A DNA stretch of 64,000 bases. Origin: Paracoccus fistulariae. Lineage in GTDB: Bacteria; Pseudomonadota; Alphaproteobacteria; Rhodobacterales; Rhodobacteraceae. Positions 1 through 9,067 of this stretch are shown here, in pieces. The DNA lies in the NCBI RefSeq assembly GCF_028553785.1, contig NZ_CP067137.1:1-64000 (forward strand), given 5' to 3'. Numbering within the stretch: the first letter of the stretch is position 1; every line of letters begins with the position of its first letter. The notes under the pieces are model-generated. The model was not told the DNA's origin. It saw nothing but the letters and a program-made list of their open reading frames with translations, and did no database searches. The translations under genes were made by a program, and so were the position numbers.

Positions 1-1305
1 ATGTATACGCACGAAGACCTCGCCCGGCTGCAGGCGCAATCCCTGAAGATGCAGGGATGGATCCGCCGACAGACCTTCAGCCCCGCCAATGAAAAGACCC
101 TGCGGCGCTTTTCCAGCTGGGAGGTGGCCGAACTGATCTTCAACATCAACCAGTCCACCTTTCGCGGCAAGCTGGCCGCCGATCCGAACCTTCCCCTCGG
201 GGAAGTCGAAGAGGATGGCCGCCAGCGTTGGTTCAGTCTGGATGAGATCAACGAGCTGCGCCGCCGCATCAAGGTGAACAAGACCTCGCTGATGCCGCCC
301 CGCCCCGAGGGCAAGCGCGCCTTCCGCGCCGCCATCGCCAATTTCAAGGGCGGGGCCGGCAAGTCCACCGTGGCGCTGCATTTCGCCCATGCTGCCGCGC
401 TGGACGGCTATCGTGTGCTGGTGGTGGATTTCGACCCGCAGGCGACGCTGTCCCATTCCATGGGCCTCAGCGATGTGGGCGAGGATCACACGGTCTGGGG
501 CATCATGGCCCGCGATCTGGAACGCGAGACCGACCGGATGAATGCGGCCTCGGCCGGGGCGGAATCGGGCACCGCCCTGCCCCAGCGAAAGCTGCCGGCC
601 TCGATCCGCGACATGGGCCTTGGCACGCTTCGGCCCGGCGACTTCATCAAGCCGACTGCCTGGCCGACCATCGACATCGTGCCCAGCTGCGCCAATGCCG
701 CCTTCGTCGAATTCGCCAGCGCCCAGTATCGCCACCTGAACCCGGAATGGACCTTCTTCGGCGCGGTGTCGCGCTTTCTCGACAGCCTGGCCGATGATGC
801 CTATGACCTGATCCTCTTCGACTGCCCGCCGGCCATCGGCTACCAGTCGATGAATGCGGTCTTCGCCGCCGACATGCTCTATATCCCCTCTGGCCCCGGC
901 TATTGGGAATATGACTCGACGACCAGCTTCATCGGTCAGCTGGCCGAGGCGCTTGAGGATCTGTCGCATGGCTTCGAAAACTTCCCCACGGGGAAGATCA
1001 CGCTGCCCAAGGCCTTCTGCGACATCCGCTTCCTGATGACCCGCTACGAGCCTTCGAACGATCTGCATCAGGCGATGATGGGCGCCTTTCAGCAGGTCTT
1101 TGGCGACCGCATGGCGCAGCACCCGATCGAGATGACCCGTGCCGTTGAACAATCGGGCCGTTTCCTCTCGTCGATCTACGAGATCGACTATCGCGACATG
1201 ACGCGCGGCACATGGCGTCGGGCGCGGGCGACCTTCGATCAGGCCTATGACGAATTCAAGACCCATGTGCTGGCCGCCTGGGACAAGCTGGAGGATCAGG
1301 CATGA
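1..1305 (+). CDS. parA: ParA-family partition ATPase
   Basis: Plasmid-segregation ATPase of about 434 residues. The first 100 residues look like an N-terminal DNA-binding extension with a helix-turn-helix (SSWEVAELIFNINQSTFRGK), as in long ParA proteins that also repress their own operon. The deviant Walker A KGGAGKST is near residue 116, followed by VVDFDPQATLS and, near residue 270, LILFDCPPAIGY. The stop overlaps the parB start by four bases (ATGA), so the two are co-translated. ParA would use ATP-dependent, non-specific DNA binding to position ParB-bound plasmid copies. The window begins exactly on the start codon, so the promoter cannot be seen. Two palindromes like those around parB lie inside the coding sequence. 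The family is certain; the symbol is generic and the gene could equally be called repA. Confidence 0.92.
   Translation: MYTHEDLARLQAQSLKMQGWIRRQTFSPANEKTLRRFSSWEVAELIFNINQSTFRGKLAADPNLPLGEVEEDGRQRWFSLDEINELRRRIKVNKTSLMPPRPEGKRAFRAAIANFKGGAGKSTVALHFAHAAALDGYRVLVVDFDPQATLSHSMGLSDVGEDHTVWGIMARDLERETDRMNAASAGAESGTALPQRKLPASIRDMGLGTLRPGDFIKPTAWPTIDIVPSCANAAFVEFASAQYRHLNPEWTFFGAVSRFLDSLADDAYDLILFDCPPAIGYQSMNAVFAADMLYIPSGPGYWEYDSTTSFIGQLAEALEDLSHGFENFPTGKITLPKAFCDIRFLMTRYEPSNDLHQAMMGAFQQVFGDRMAQHPIEMTRAVEQSGRFLSSIYEIDYRDMTRGTWRRARATFDQAYDEFKTHVLAAWDKLEDQA
190..205. repeat. parS-like palindrome 1 (inside parA)
   Basis: CTTCCCCTCGGGGAAG, a near-perfect 16-bp palindrome with one central mismatch. It belongs to a family of five around parA and parB. 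It lies in parA in a reading phase different from copy 2, so the shared sequence is not explained by shared amino acids. Centromere role is inferred. Confidence 0.6.
981..996. repeat. parS-like palindrome 2 (inside parA)
   Basis: CTTCCCCACGGGGAAG, the second copy inside parA, with one central mismatch from perfect symmetry. Candidate ParB binding site. Confidence 0.6.
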
Positions 1306-2402
1306 GCCGCAAGCGCCGCATGTTCGACATCGAAATCCCCGCCGAAGAGCCCGAAACCTTCCCTGCGGGGAAGGCCGGCGACAAGGAAACCCGTCGCGGC
1401 CCGATGGCCTCGGCCATTGCCGAGACCGCCGAAAGCACCCGCGACCGCGCCCGCGTCGAGGCCCAGATCCGCGCCGAAAATGACGCGCTGGCGCAAGAGC
1501 ATGTGCGCCTGAAGCGCGCGGGCCTGATCACCGACATGATCCCGCTGGCGGCGATCGACACGCATAAACTGATCCGCGACCGCGCCCCGGTCGCGGATTT
1601 CGAGCTGGCCGAACTGGTCGAATCCATCCGCGATATCGGCCTGTCGAACCCGATCCGCGTCGAGCCTGCGGGCGAGGGGCGTTACGAGCTGATCCAGGGC
1701 TTCCGCCGCCTCTCGGCCTATCGCCAGCTTCTGGAAGAGACCGGCGATGACGAGGCCTGGGGCCGGATCCCGGCGGGCATTGCCGCGCGTGGCGACGCGC
1801 TGGAACAGCTCTATCGTCGCATGGTCGATGAGAATATGGTTCGCAAGGACATCTCTTTCGCCGAGATGGCGCAGCTGGCCCTGCATTACGCGATGGACCC
1901 GCAGACGTCCGAGCATGACCCGGAAAAGGCCGTCGCGATCCTGTTCAAATCGGCCGGCTATCAGAAGCGCAGCTATATCCGCAACTTCATCCCGCTGGTG
2001 CAAAGCCTGGGCGAGGCGCTGCTCTATCCGCAGGAAATCCCGCGCGCGCTTGGCCTGTCGCTGGCGCAGCGGCTGGAGGAGATTCCGGGCACCGCCGCCG
2101 CGATCAAGGCAGAGCTTCAGGATTGGGACACGCGCTCGATCAAGGATGAGCTTGACCTGCTGCGCCGTTTCGCGGGGCAGGGGGATCCGGTCGCCTCGGG
2201 CCGCGCGCCGACGGCCAAGGGCACCGGCGCCGCCTCCACCGGCAAGGCCAAGACCACGTTCCAGATTGTCCGGCCGCAGGGTCGCGCGAAATGTACCGCT
2301 GCCAATGGGCGGCTGGAAATCCGGCTGCCGCGCGACTTTTCCACCGTGGACCGTCGCAGGCTGGAGGCTGCCGTGGCCTCGTTGCTGGATCAGCTTGACT
2401 GA
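1302..2402 (+). CDS. parB: ParB-family centromere-binding protein
   Basis: Partner of the upstream ATPase, 366 residues. A ParB/Srx-like N-terminal domain spans about residues 85-180, with GRYELIQGFRRLSAYRQL matching the conserved box that in this family binds CTP. A helical DNA-binding domain follows (MVDENMVRKDISFAEMAQLALHYA), where a HTH would read the centromere. The C-terminus (about 330-366) probably dimerises. It starts inside the parA stop codon, so translation is coupled. A palindrome lies in its own early coding region at 1358-1373 and another just after its stop. ParB is expected to load on these sites and form the partition complex. Confidence 0.92.
   Translation: MSRKRRMFDIEIPAEEPETFPAGKAGDKETRRGPMASAIAETAESTRDRARVEAQIRAENDALAQEHVRLKRAGLITDMIPLAAIDTHKLIRDRAPVADFELAELVESIRDIGLSNPIRVEPAGEGRYELIQGFRRLSAYRQLLEETGDDEAWGRIPAGIAARGDALEQLYRRMVDENMVRKDISFAEMAQLALHYAMDPQTSEHDPEKAVAILFKSAGYQKRSYIRNFIPLVQSLGEALLYPQEIPRALGLSLAQRLEEIPGTAAAIKAELQDWDTRSIKDELDLLRRFAGQGDPVASGRAPTAKGTGAASTGKAKTTFQIVRPQGRAKCTAANGRLEIRLPRDFSTVDRRRLEAAVASLLDQLD
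1358..1373. repeat. parS-like palindrome 3 (inside parB)
   Basis: CTTCCCTGCGGGGAAG, within the first 25 codons of parB and one base from the perfect form. Binding of ParB here could also affect expression of the operon; that is inference. Confidence 0.6.
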
Positions 2403-2413
2403 TCTTCGGGGGC

Positions 2414-2429
2414 CTTCCCCGCGGGGAAG
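2414..2429. repeat. parS-like palindrome 4 (perfect, after parB)
   Basis: CTTCCCCGCGGGGAAG, perfectly symmetric, 12 bp after the parB stop and in the short gap before the convergent recombinase gene. It could double as a terminator hairpin for parAB, though no T-tract follows. As the perfect copy it is the best guess for the principal centromere site. Confidence 0.65.
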
Positions 2430-2443
2430 ATCCGTCCCGCCAT

Positions 2444-3478
2444 CTATCCCAGCAGATCGGTGGCGGGATTGTCCGTGATCTCGACATCCGCATAGTAGCG
2501 CTGCGCCTGATTGGCGCTGCGATGCAGGCTCAGCTGCATGGCGGCGGGCAGGGGCGCGCCGTCCAGCGCGGCCTGTGTCAGAAAGCCCGCGCGCAGCCCG
2601 TGGGCGCTGGCGAAATCGGGCGGATAGCCGGCCAGTTCCAGCCGGTGCCGGATCACATCGCGCACGCCATCGGGGCCAAGACGCCGTTTCAGCACGCGGT
2701 CGGCCTGGCTGACGTGGCGGAACAAGGGGCCGCCCAACAGCCCCGCCAACCGGATCCAGTCCATGACCGCGCGGGCAGGGCGCCCCTTCAGCGGCAGGCG
2801 CGGCGCGGCATCGGGTCCGGTGGTCTTGGTCGTCAGCAGCCGGACCCGCAGCAGGCCCCGTTCGGCAAAGTCCCGGCTGTGGATATCGTCCAGGTTCAGG
2901 GCCGAGATCTCGGACCGGCGCCGCCCGCCCGAGGCCCAACCCAGCATCAGCAGCGCCCGGTCGCGCAGGCCGCGATGGCTGTGGTCGCAGGTGGTCAGCA
3001 TCGCCTCCAGCACCGGTCGGGTGATCGGGTTGCCGGACTTGCGCTGCGTGGGTCGGGCCGCTGCGCGCCGCGCCCGGCCGCGCGCCTGCGCCACCAGTGG
3101 GGCCTCGAAGGGCGAGGGCAGGTTCTTCATCCGGTGGAAGGCCCGCCAGCTGGCCACGCGCCGGTCCAGCGTCGCCGGGGCAGGGCAGGCGAGGCTGCGG
3201 CGCAGGCCGAGGGAGATCAGCGCCTGCGCCGCCTGTTGCGCGGGTCCGGGACGGTCGGTCAGATCGGTCGAGTGATCCGTCAGGAAGCGCAGCGCCACGG
3301 GCTCGCTTTCAGGCCAGGTCAGCGGTTCGTTATAGGTCGCCAGCTTCCAGGCCGAGATATAGGCCAGGTCACGCTCCCACGCGCGGAGCGTGTTGGCAGG
3401 CGTTCCGCGACGGTAGAGGTCGGTCAGCGCCTCGGCCTCTTCCGGCGTCAGCGACAGGGGGGTGATAGGCAGGTCCAT
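2444..3478 (-). CDS. Tyrosine recombinase / phage-type integrase
   Basis: Site-specific recombinase of 344 residues. The N-terminal half (about 1-140) is a SAM-like core-binding domain. The catalytic half carries the first Arg in ASGGRRRSEISALNLDD (near 185), the HGLRAGF box (HxxR, near 290), and a final HRSANQAQRYYADV with the nucleophilic Tyr near 330. I chose the ATG at 3478 (MDLPITPLS) because a longer version would run through the palindrome at 3495-3510. Its position beside parAB suggests resolution of plasmid multimers; integration of a mobile element is the alternative. A decayed homologue lies at 13.3-13.7 kb. Confidence 0.85.
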   Translation of the reverse strand: MDLPITPLSLTPEEAEALTDLYRRGTPANTLRAWERDLAYISAWKLATYNEPLTWPESEPVALRFLTDHSTDLTDRPGPAQQAAQALISLGLRRSLACPAPATLDRRVASWRAFHRMKNLPSPFEAPLVAQARGRARRAAARPTQRKSGNPITRPVLEAMLTTCDHSHRGLRDRALLMLGWASGGRRRSEISALNLDDIHSRDFAERGLLRVRLLTTKTTGPDAAPRLPLKGRPARAVMDWIRLAGLLGGPLFRHVSQADRVLKRRLGPDGVRDVIRHRLELAGYPPDFASAHGLRAGFLTQAALDGAPLPAAMQLSLHRSANQAQRYYADVEITDNPATDLLG

Positions 3479-3891
3479 GCGCCCAGAATGTCGTCTTCCC
3501 TGCGGGGATGTCAAGAGCCGTGATAAGGGAACATTATCGGGGATGATATGGCGCGGGACAGGGCGCCGAAGTGCTCCGCATATATGGGTTATTATGCGGA
3601 TAAATGGTGGATAGCACAGTCATCGTTTGGTGCTTTGTAAAAGGCCGATACGGGTGCGGATCGGCCCGCCCCATGCAGAACAGGTCGGATGCCGGGCAGG
3701 GCAGGGGGGGCGCTTGCCAGCCTGCCCTCTGACGCTGCCGGTCGGGCTCTCGGGACGCTGAGCCAGATCATGCGACATCCTCGGCCACGGCGGTCCGATA
3801 TGAACCGAACGGTTCCCTCTTGCCCGAGGCCCGGCCGGATGGAAGAATTGCGAGGCGACATTCCGTCCCGTCAGCACAGGCGCGAAGAACC
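3479..3891. other. Intergenic region between recombinase and LuxR regulator
   Basis: No convincing gene. It holds parS-like palindrome 5 (3495-3510), one copy of ATTATCGGG (3533-3541) that recurs at 28.9-29.0 kb, and an inverted repeat TCCGCATA (3575-3582) with TATGCGGA (3593-3600). The last could be a recombination core or an operator. Divergent promoters for the recombinase and the LuxR-type gene must lie here. Confidence 0.5.
3495..3510. repeat. parS-like palindrome 5 (upstream of recombinase)
   Basis: CTTCCCTGCGGGGATG, the most diverged copy, 17 bp upstream of the chosen recombinase start. Its position suggests it may also touch that promoter. Confidence 0.5.
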
Positions 3892-6486
3892 ATGCTTCTA
3901 GAGCGCGATGACCCGCTTGCCATCTGTCACGCTGCCTTGACCGGCATTGCCCATAAGGGCGGCCATGCGGTTTTCGTGGCCGGCGAGGCGGGGATCGGCA
4001 AATCGGCGCTGCTTGAATGCTTTGCGCAAGGGCTGCCGAAGGATCAGCCGCAGGCCATGGCGATCTGCGACCCGCTGGATACGCCGCGCCCCATGGGTGC
4101 GGTCCGGGATCTGGACGCCATGCTGAGCGAGGATCGCCGACTTCTGCCGGCAGAGCGCGATCTGTTCGACGGCTTCCTGCGCAAGCTGCAAGGCGCGCGC
4201 GGCCCGGTCGTGCTGATGATCGAGGATCTGCATTGGGCCGATCAGCGATCGCTGGACTGGGTGCAGTTCATCGGTCGCAGGCTTTCGCAATTGCCGGTGC
4301 TGCTGATCGCCAGCTTTCGCGATGACGAGGTCGATCCGGGCCATGCGCTGCACAGCGCCTTGGGCGCGATCCCCGCGCAGCGAAAGACGCGGATCGATCT
4401 GGCGCCGCTGTCGGTCGATGCCATCCGCCAGTTGGGCGGCGATCATCCGCAATCCGCCGCCGACTTGCGCGAGATCACCGGCGGCAACCCGTTCTATCTG
4501 ACCGAGATCATGAACCACGATGCGCGACTGGCGGCGCTGCCCGGCTCGGTCGCGGATGCGGTCAATGCGCGTCTGAACGGTTTGTCCGACGCGCAATGCC
4601 GGTTTCTGGAAACCCTGTCCTGCTGTCCGGGGGCGATCCCGTTCGACTGGATTCGCCAGCTTGAGGATGGGCCGGCCCATTGCGATGTCGCGGTCCAGCG
4701 CAGGTTCCTGATCCTCGCCGGGGAGGACATCAAGTTCCGGCATGAATTGCTGCGGCTGGCCGTCTATCAGCGGTTGCCGCCGACGGCCTGCCGCGCGGCG
4801 CATGGGGTTTTTCTGGATCTGCTGCTGCGGGACGGAACGGGCGACGACATGCTTGGCCATGTCGTCCATCATGCGACCGGGGCGCATCGCAACGATGTCC
4901 TTCTGCGCGAAGCGCCGCGCGCGGCGGCCGTCGCGGCGCGGTTGGGCGCGCATCGCGAGGCGGCACGTTACCTTGGCCATCTGCTGCCGCTGCTGCCGGA
5001 CCAGCCCGCCGATATCGCCGCCGAGCTTTACGAAAGCTGGGCCTATGAGGCGGGTCTGGCGCTGCGGATCGACGAGGATGTCATTGCGGCGCGTGAACAG
5101 GCGGTGTCGCTGTGGCGCAAGGTGGGCGATACCGAGCGGGTGGGCGAAAACCTGCGCTGGCTGTCGCGCCTGCACTGGTATCGTGGCGAGGCCGAGATCG
5201 CCCAACGCTATGTCCGCGAAGCGATTGCCGAGCTTGAGGGCCGCAAGGCCTCGCCCGCGCGGGCCAGGGCCTATGCGCTGCGGGCGCAGTTCCACATGTT
5301 GCAGGACCAGATGCCCGAGGCGATGACCTGGGGCGAAGAGGCCCGCGCGATGGCCGGCACAATCGGCGATGACGAGACCTTTGCCCATGCGCTGAACACC
5401 ATCGGCTCGGCCCGGATGTTTCGTGGCGATCCGACGGGCGAGGGGTTGCTGCGCGAAAGCCTTGCGATCTCGCTGGAGCGCGGGCTGGATGAGCAGGCGG
5501 CCCGGGTCTATACCAACCTGTCGGAATGTCTGGTCGAGGCGCGGGATCTGAAGGCCGCCGCCGATCTGCTGGAGGAAGGCATTGCCTTTGACACCGCCCA
5601 TGATCTTGACGCCTGGACCTTCTATCTGATCGGCCGCAAGGCGCATCTGTTCTTCGAAATGGACCGCTATGGCGATGCCCTGCAGATCGCCGAAGAGGTG
5701 CTGACCCGCGAGGGGCAGACGCTTGTGATGCGCATGCCCGCGCTGATCATCCGCGCGCGGACAAGGCTGCGGCTGGATCTGCCCGATGCGATCACCACCC
5801 TGCGCGAGGCGCTGGAAGAGGCCGGGAAGATAGACGAGCCGCAATATCTGTCGACGCTGCATATCGCGCTGATCGAGGCTGCCGTCCTGGCGCATGAACC
5901 AGACCTGGCGGATGAGGCTGTCGGCTGGCTGGACCGGCTGGGGCCCGATCATCTGAGCCCGCGCAAGCGGGGCGAGGCGGTCTTCTGGTCGCGCCTTGCC
6001 GACCGGCCTGTCGCGGCGCTGTCGCAGGCCGCGCTGCCCGATCCCTTTCAGAAGGCCGCGCGGGGGCAGTTCACGGCGGCGGCGGATGGCTTCAGGGCCG
6101 AATCCTCTGGCTATCTGGCGCTGTGGTCGCAGGCCCTGATCGCCACGCCGGAGGCGCTGCGCCTTGCCGACCGGGGTTTCGCGGAACTGGGCGTCACCGC
6201 GGCCCGACATGCGCTGCGTCGGCGCTTTGACATCCCGCTTGGGTCGCTGGACAAGGCCGCCCGCAGATCCGCCGCCGCCAACCCCTATGCGCTGACCCGG
6301 GCGGAACTGACCGTGCTGGCGCATCTGGTCGATGGCAAAAGCAATGCGCTGATTGCCGAGACCCTGTGCCGGTCGCGGCGGACGGTGGAAAACCACGTCG
6401 CCTCGATCTTCTCGAAGCTGCGCTGCCATAACCGCGTCGAGGTGGTGCTGCGCTGCCAGAGCGAGCCCTGGATCCTGCCGCGATAA
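3892..6486 (+). CDS. Large LuxR-family regulator with AAA ATPase domain
   Basis: About 864 residues, laid out like the LAL/MalT class. An N-terminal AAA-type ATPase has Walker A AGEAGIGKSALLE (near 33-41) and Walker B VLMIEDLHWADQRS (near 122). A long helical region of TPR-like repeats (about 320-770) follows, and a C-terminal LuxR helix-turn-helix (TRAELTVLAHLVDGKS then RRTVENHVASIFSKL) ends the protein. Such proteins switch on transcription after binding an inducer in the helical region. I chose the ATG at 3892 because MLLERDDPL is the usual family beginning. The next gene downstream, in the same direction after 141 bp, encodes a VPLPA-CTERM exported protein and is a plausible target. The ligand is unknown. 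Confidence 0.85.
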   Translation: MLLERDDPLAICHAALTGIAHKGGHAVFVAGEAGIGKSALLECFAQGLPKDQPQAMAICDPLDTPRPMGAVRDLDAMLSEDRRLLPAERDLFDGFLRKLQGARGPVVLMIEDLHWADQRSLDWVQFIGRRLSQLPVLLIASFRDDEVDPGHALHSALGAIPAQRKTRIDLAPLSVDAIRQLGGDHPQSAADLREITGGNPFYLTEIMNHDARLAALPGSVADAVNARLNGLSDAQCRFLETLSCCPGAIPFDWIRQLEDGPAHCDVAVQRRFLILAGEDIKFRHELLRLAVYQRLPPTACRAAHGVFLDLLLRDGTGDDMLGHVVHHATGAHRNDVLLREAPRAAAVAARLGAHREAARYLGHLLPLLPDQPADIAAELYESWAYEAGLALRIDEDVIAAREQAVSLWRKVGDTERVGENLRWLSRLHWYRGEAEIAQRYVREAIAELEGRKASPARARAYALRAQFHMLQDQMPEAMTWGEEARAMAGTIGDDETFAHALNTIGSARMFRGDPTGEGLLRESLAISLERGLDEQAARVYTNLSECLVEARDLKAAADLLEEGIAFDTAHDLDAWTFYLIGRKAHLFFEMDRYGDALQIAEEVLTREGQTLVMRMPALIIRARTRLRLDLPDAITTLREALEEAGKIDEPQYLSTLHIALIEAAVLAHEPDLADEAVGWLDRLGPDHLSPRKRGEAVFWSRLADRPVAALSQAALPDPFQKAARGQFTAAADGFRAESSGYLALWSQALIATPEALRLADRGFAELGVTAARHALRRRFDIPLGSLDKAARRSAAANPYALTRAELTVLAHLVDGKSNALIAETLCRSRRTVENHVASIFSKLRCHNRVEVVLRCQSEPWILPR

Positions 6487-6627
6487 TTCCGGCGCCAAAT
6501 GAGCCCCGCAAGATGAGCCCGCGCAAAATGAGTATGTGTACTCATGCCCGAGGGGGTGGTTTCGGCTATGCTTGGAAGATGCGGCGCTGGCTGCATCCTG
6601 TCACCATATAGATCAGAGGTGCTTCAC

Positions 6628-7356
6628 ATGGTAACTGGTTTCAGAGAAGGACTGGCAATCGGGTTTTCCGCATGGGTTCTGGCAGCGGCCTGTCCGCAGG
6701 CTGCCACGCTTGACCCGGGCGGCATGATCGTGATGCCGGGATCGACAGCAGAAAGCAATCCCGAACTGGCCGGCACGGTGGTGAACGACAACCTGCTGTC
6801 CACGTCACTGTCCTATGTGCCGGACGGTCAGCAGACGCTGTTCGCCTATTTCAAGGTGCAGAACCGCGTCACCCGATCGGCGCTGGACGATACGATGATC
6901 TTTGGTCCGCGCATCCTGCTTGGGGCCAATGTCACGGCTGGAAACCTGCTGGTCGACCGGGTCGAGATATCGGGCTTTGGCAGCTATGCCATCGATGCCA
7001 GCTATCGCACCGACGGGTTGGGAGATCGCGGCCCGACCAGCGCGACGCGCTCTGCCGACGGGAATGTGCTGGATTTTGCGTTCAATTTCCCCCTGACGAT
7101 CAGCAACCTGTTTCAGGGCACGCATGAAGAAAGCTTCTTTCTGTCGCTGAAGACAGATGCCCGGGCCTTCGAAAACACCGGCCGCCTGAGCATCTTCGCC
7201 CGCGCGGCGGGTGACGAGTTCAACACCTATCGTTTCGATGTCGGGGATGTGGCCGTGCCCATCGACCCGCCATCGCCGGTGCCGCTGCCTGCCTCGGCCG
7301 TGCTGATGCTGGCAGGGCTGGCGCTTCTTGCCAGGTTCCGCACCGCCCGGACGTAA
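6628..7356 (+). CDS. VPLPA-CTERM sorting-signal exported protein
   Basis: Exported protein of 242 residues. It starts at ATG 6628, preceded by AGAGG. A signal peptide covers about residues 1-25 (hydrophobic core then AAACPQAAT). The middle is Ser/Thr- and beta-rich with no enzyme motif. The C-terminus has the tripartite sorting tail: VPLPASAVLML, a hydrophobic stretch, then basic RFRTART. This VPLPA-CTERM variant of PEP-CTERM is known from Rhodobacterales, where an exosortase removes the tail and the protein goes to the surface or matrix. No exosortase gene is in this window. Target function is unknown. Confidence 0.75.
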   Translation: MVTGFREGLAIGFSAWVLAAACPQAATLDPGGMIVMPGSTAESNPELAGTVVNDNLLSTSLSYVPDGQQTLFAYFKVQNRVTRSALDDTMIFGPRILLGANVTAGNLLVDRVEISGFGSYAIDASYRTDGLGDRGPTSATRSADGNVLDFAFNFPLTISNLFQGTHEESFFLSLKTDARAFENTGRLSIFARAAGDEFNTYRFDVGDVAVPIDPPSPVPLPASAVLMLAGLALLARFRTART

Positions 7357-7457
7357 GGCCCGCGATCGGTGCATGACAGAGACCGCCGGACGATGCCGAT
7401 TGCCCGGCGCAGACCGTTTCGGACTTCCTCCTCCTCCACCACGAAAGGACGATTCCC

Positions 7458-7859
7458 ATGCCAACCGTAACCCTTGCCGACTACCAGACCTTCCAGGACG
7501 CCAGCCGCCGCGAGGCGCTGCGCTTCAGCTTCAACCTGCCGGATAATTTCGTCGAAGGCACCAGCCGCGCGATCCCTGTTCTGACATTTCGGGTGGACGC
7601 GACGCAGGACTGCATCTGCTGGGTCCATGTGAATGACAGCGTCAACGATCCGCGATCCTCCAACGCCTCTGTCGAGCTTTCCGTGCGTGGCGGCCATGGA
7701 CACAAGACCGTCCATGAACTGCTGCGCGGCACCGGTCTGAAGAAAGGCGACGGGATCGCACGACAGAACACCATCCTGATCCACAAGGCCCCAAGCGCAG
7801 GCGGCAATTTCTACGTCTCGGACGTGGTGCTGACCTATCAGGTCAGGCTCAACATCTGA
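7458..7859 (+). CDS. Small protein of unknown function, probably beta-sandwich
   Basis: 133 residues with no signal peptide and no recognised motif. The sequence alternates hydrophobic and polar residues (PVLTFRVDATQDCICWVHV, NFYVSDVVLTYQVRLNI), suggesting a compact beta-sandwich. Two adjacent Cys (CIC) sit near residue 53. AAAGGACG lies upstream of the ATG as a ribosome site. It follows the VPLPA-CTERM gene by 101 bp in the same direction, so they may be co-transcribed, and a hairpin terminator follows at 7903-7937. I do not recognise the family. Confidence 0.6.
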   Translation: MPTVTLADYQTFQDASRREALRFSFNLPDNFVEGTSRAIPVLTFRVDATQDCICWVHVNDSVNDPRSSNASVELSVRGGHGHKTVHELLRGTGLKKGDGIARQNTILIHKAPSAGGNFYVSDVVLTYQVRLNI

Positions 7860-7902
7860 CGGAATCCTGCGCAGCCAGGTCAACGGCTGCGCCTCACGCC
7901 AA

Positions 7903-7937
7903 GGACGGTCGCATGTGGCTGAAACCTGCGACCGTCC
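7903..7937 (+). terminator. Hairpin terminator candidate
   Basis: Perfect 11-bp arms GGACGGTCGCA and TGCGACCGTCC separated by 13 bases, 43 bp after the preceding stop codon. No T-run follows, so termination may be weak or assisted. Confidence 0.55.
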
Positions 7938-8093
7938 GTCCCGCATCTGACCGGGTCGGTGCCCTGCGGGATGTTCGGCGCTGCTATTGCTTCCTTGTTT
8001 CGAAAAGCCCGGATCCGGCCCCGCCCGCAGATAAGACGGATCCTGAGTGGCTGATCGGTTCATGCGGCATTCGGTATCTCATGCGGTATTGCC

Positions 8094-9067
8094 TAGCAAC
8101 TGTATCTGTCAGGGAGCAGTGGCGACCCATTTCTGACGGTTTTTGCATAGCGCGTTCGCGACGGTGACCAGCTTTCTGGCGACGGCGGTGATTATGACCT
8201 TGTGCGGCTTGCCAGCCTTGCGGAGACGATCTGCGAAGGACCTCAGGTTTGGATTGTGATGTGCTGCGACTAAGGCCGCCTGGAACATCACGTGCCGCAG
8301 GGCGCGGCGCCCTCCGGCGATGGCGCGCTTCCCACGAAGAGTTCCGCTGTCGTGTGCGACCGGTGCTAATCCAGTGAGTGCTGCGGCCTCTTCGCCGGTG
8401 ATGGTGCCGATCTCGGACATTTCTGCGATCAGCATCGAGCTGGCAACAGGGCCGATCCCAGGAATGGAGCGGAGGACGGCAGCCACCTCTGACAGGTGAT
8501 CGTCGCTGGCGATGGCTCGGGTGATCCGGTCTTCCAGTTCCTCGATGATACCGTCGATCCTTTGCTTCAGTTCGCTGTCGACGTCCTCGAACATCAAAGC
8601 GGTTCCCAGTTTCTGGTGCGCGCGGATTTGAGCCAGAAGACGTTTGCGCATTTCGACCAACTGGGCTCGTTTTGATGTCAAAGCTCTGAGAAGGCGCAGC
8701 TTTTCTGTGGGAAGACCGCGGCCTGCTTCGGGCCGGAACACGAAGAAGCGGGCGATGAGTTCCGCATCGATCCGGTCGGTCTTGGCGCGCGTGCCGCGGC
8801 TTTGCGCAAACGCCTTTACCTGTGCGGGTGGCACTTGGCGGGCCGCAACACCCTCTGCCTCCAGAAGCGCCCAGAGCTGCCATTCTTGACCACCTGTCGA
8901 CTCGAAGCAGACGATGGCATTTCGGTCCCGGGCAAGACTCGCCACGGCAGCATGACCTGCCGCAGCGTTTGGCACTCTGAGGCGATGGCCATCGGGGAGG
9001 CAATGAATGTCCAGCCAGTCGCAGCTGACATCTATGCCGATAACGCGGCCATGTGATAGGTTGTCCA
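8094..9067 (-). mobile_element. IS110-family element, copy 1 (lacks left end)
   Basis: 974 bp matching 35383-36356 in inverted orientation. The match stops one base inside the normal ATG: here the codon reads CTG and everything upstream differs. The noncoding left end that copy 2 keeps, including the candidate bridge RNA, is therefore missing. The right end (just after the stop codon) is shared by both copies up to GTTGCTA. Confidence 0.8.

Noticed and set aside
1296..2939. Long leftward frame opposite parB
   Set aside because: High-GC shadow frame; parB on the other strand has clear ParB motifs and coupling to parA.
3898..6498. Leftward 866-codon frame opposite the LuxR-type regulator
   Set aside because: Composition is Arg/Gln/Pro-rich without motifs; the rightward gene has Walker and LuxR motifs throughout.
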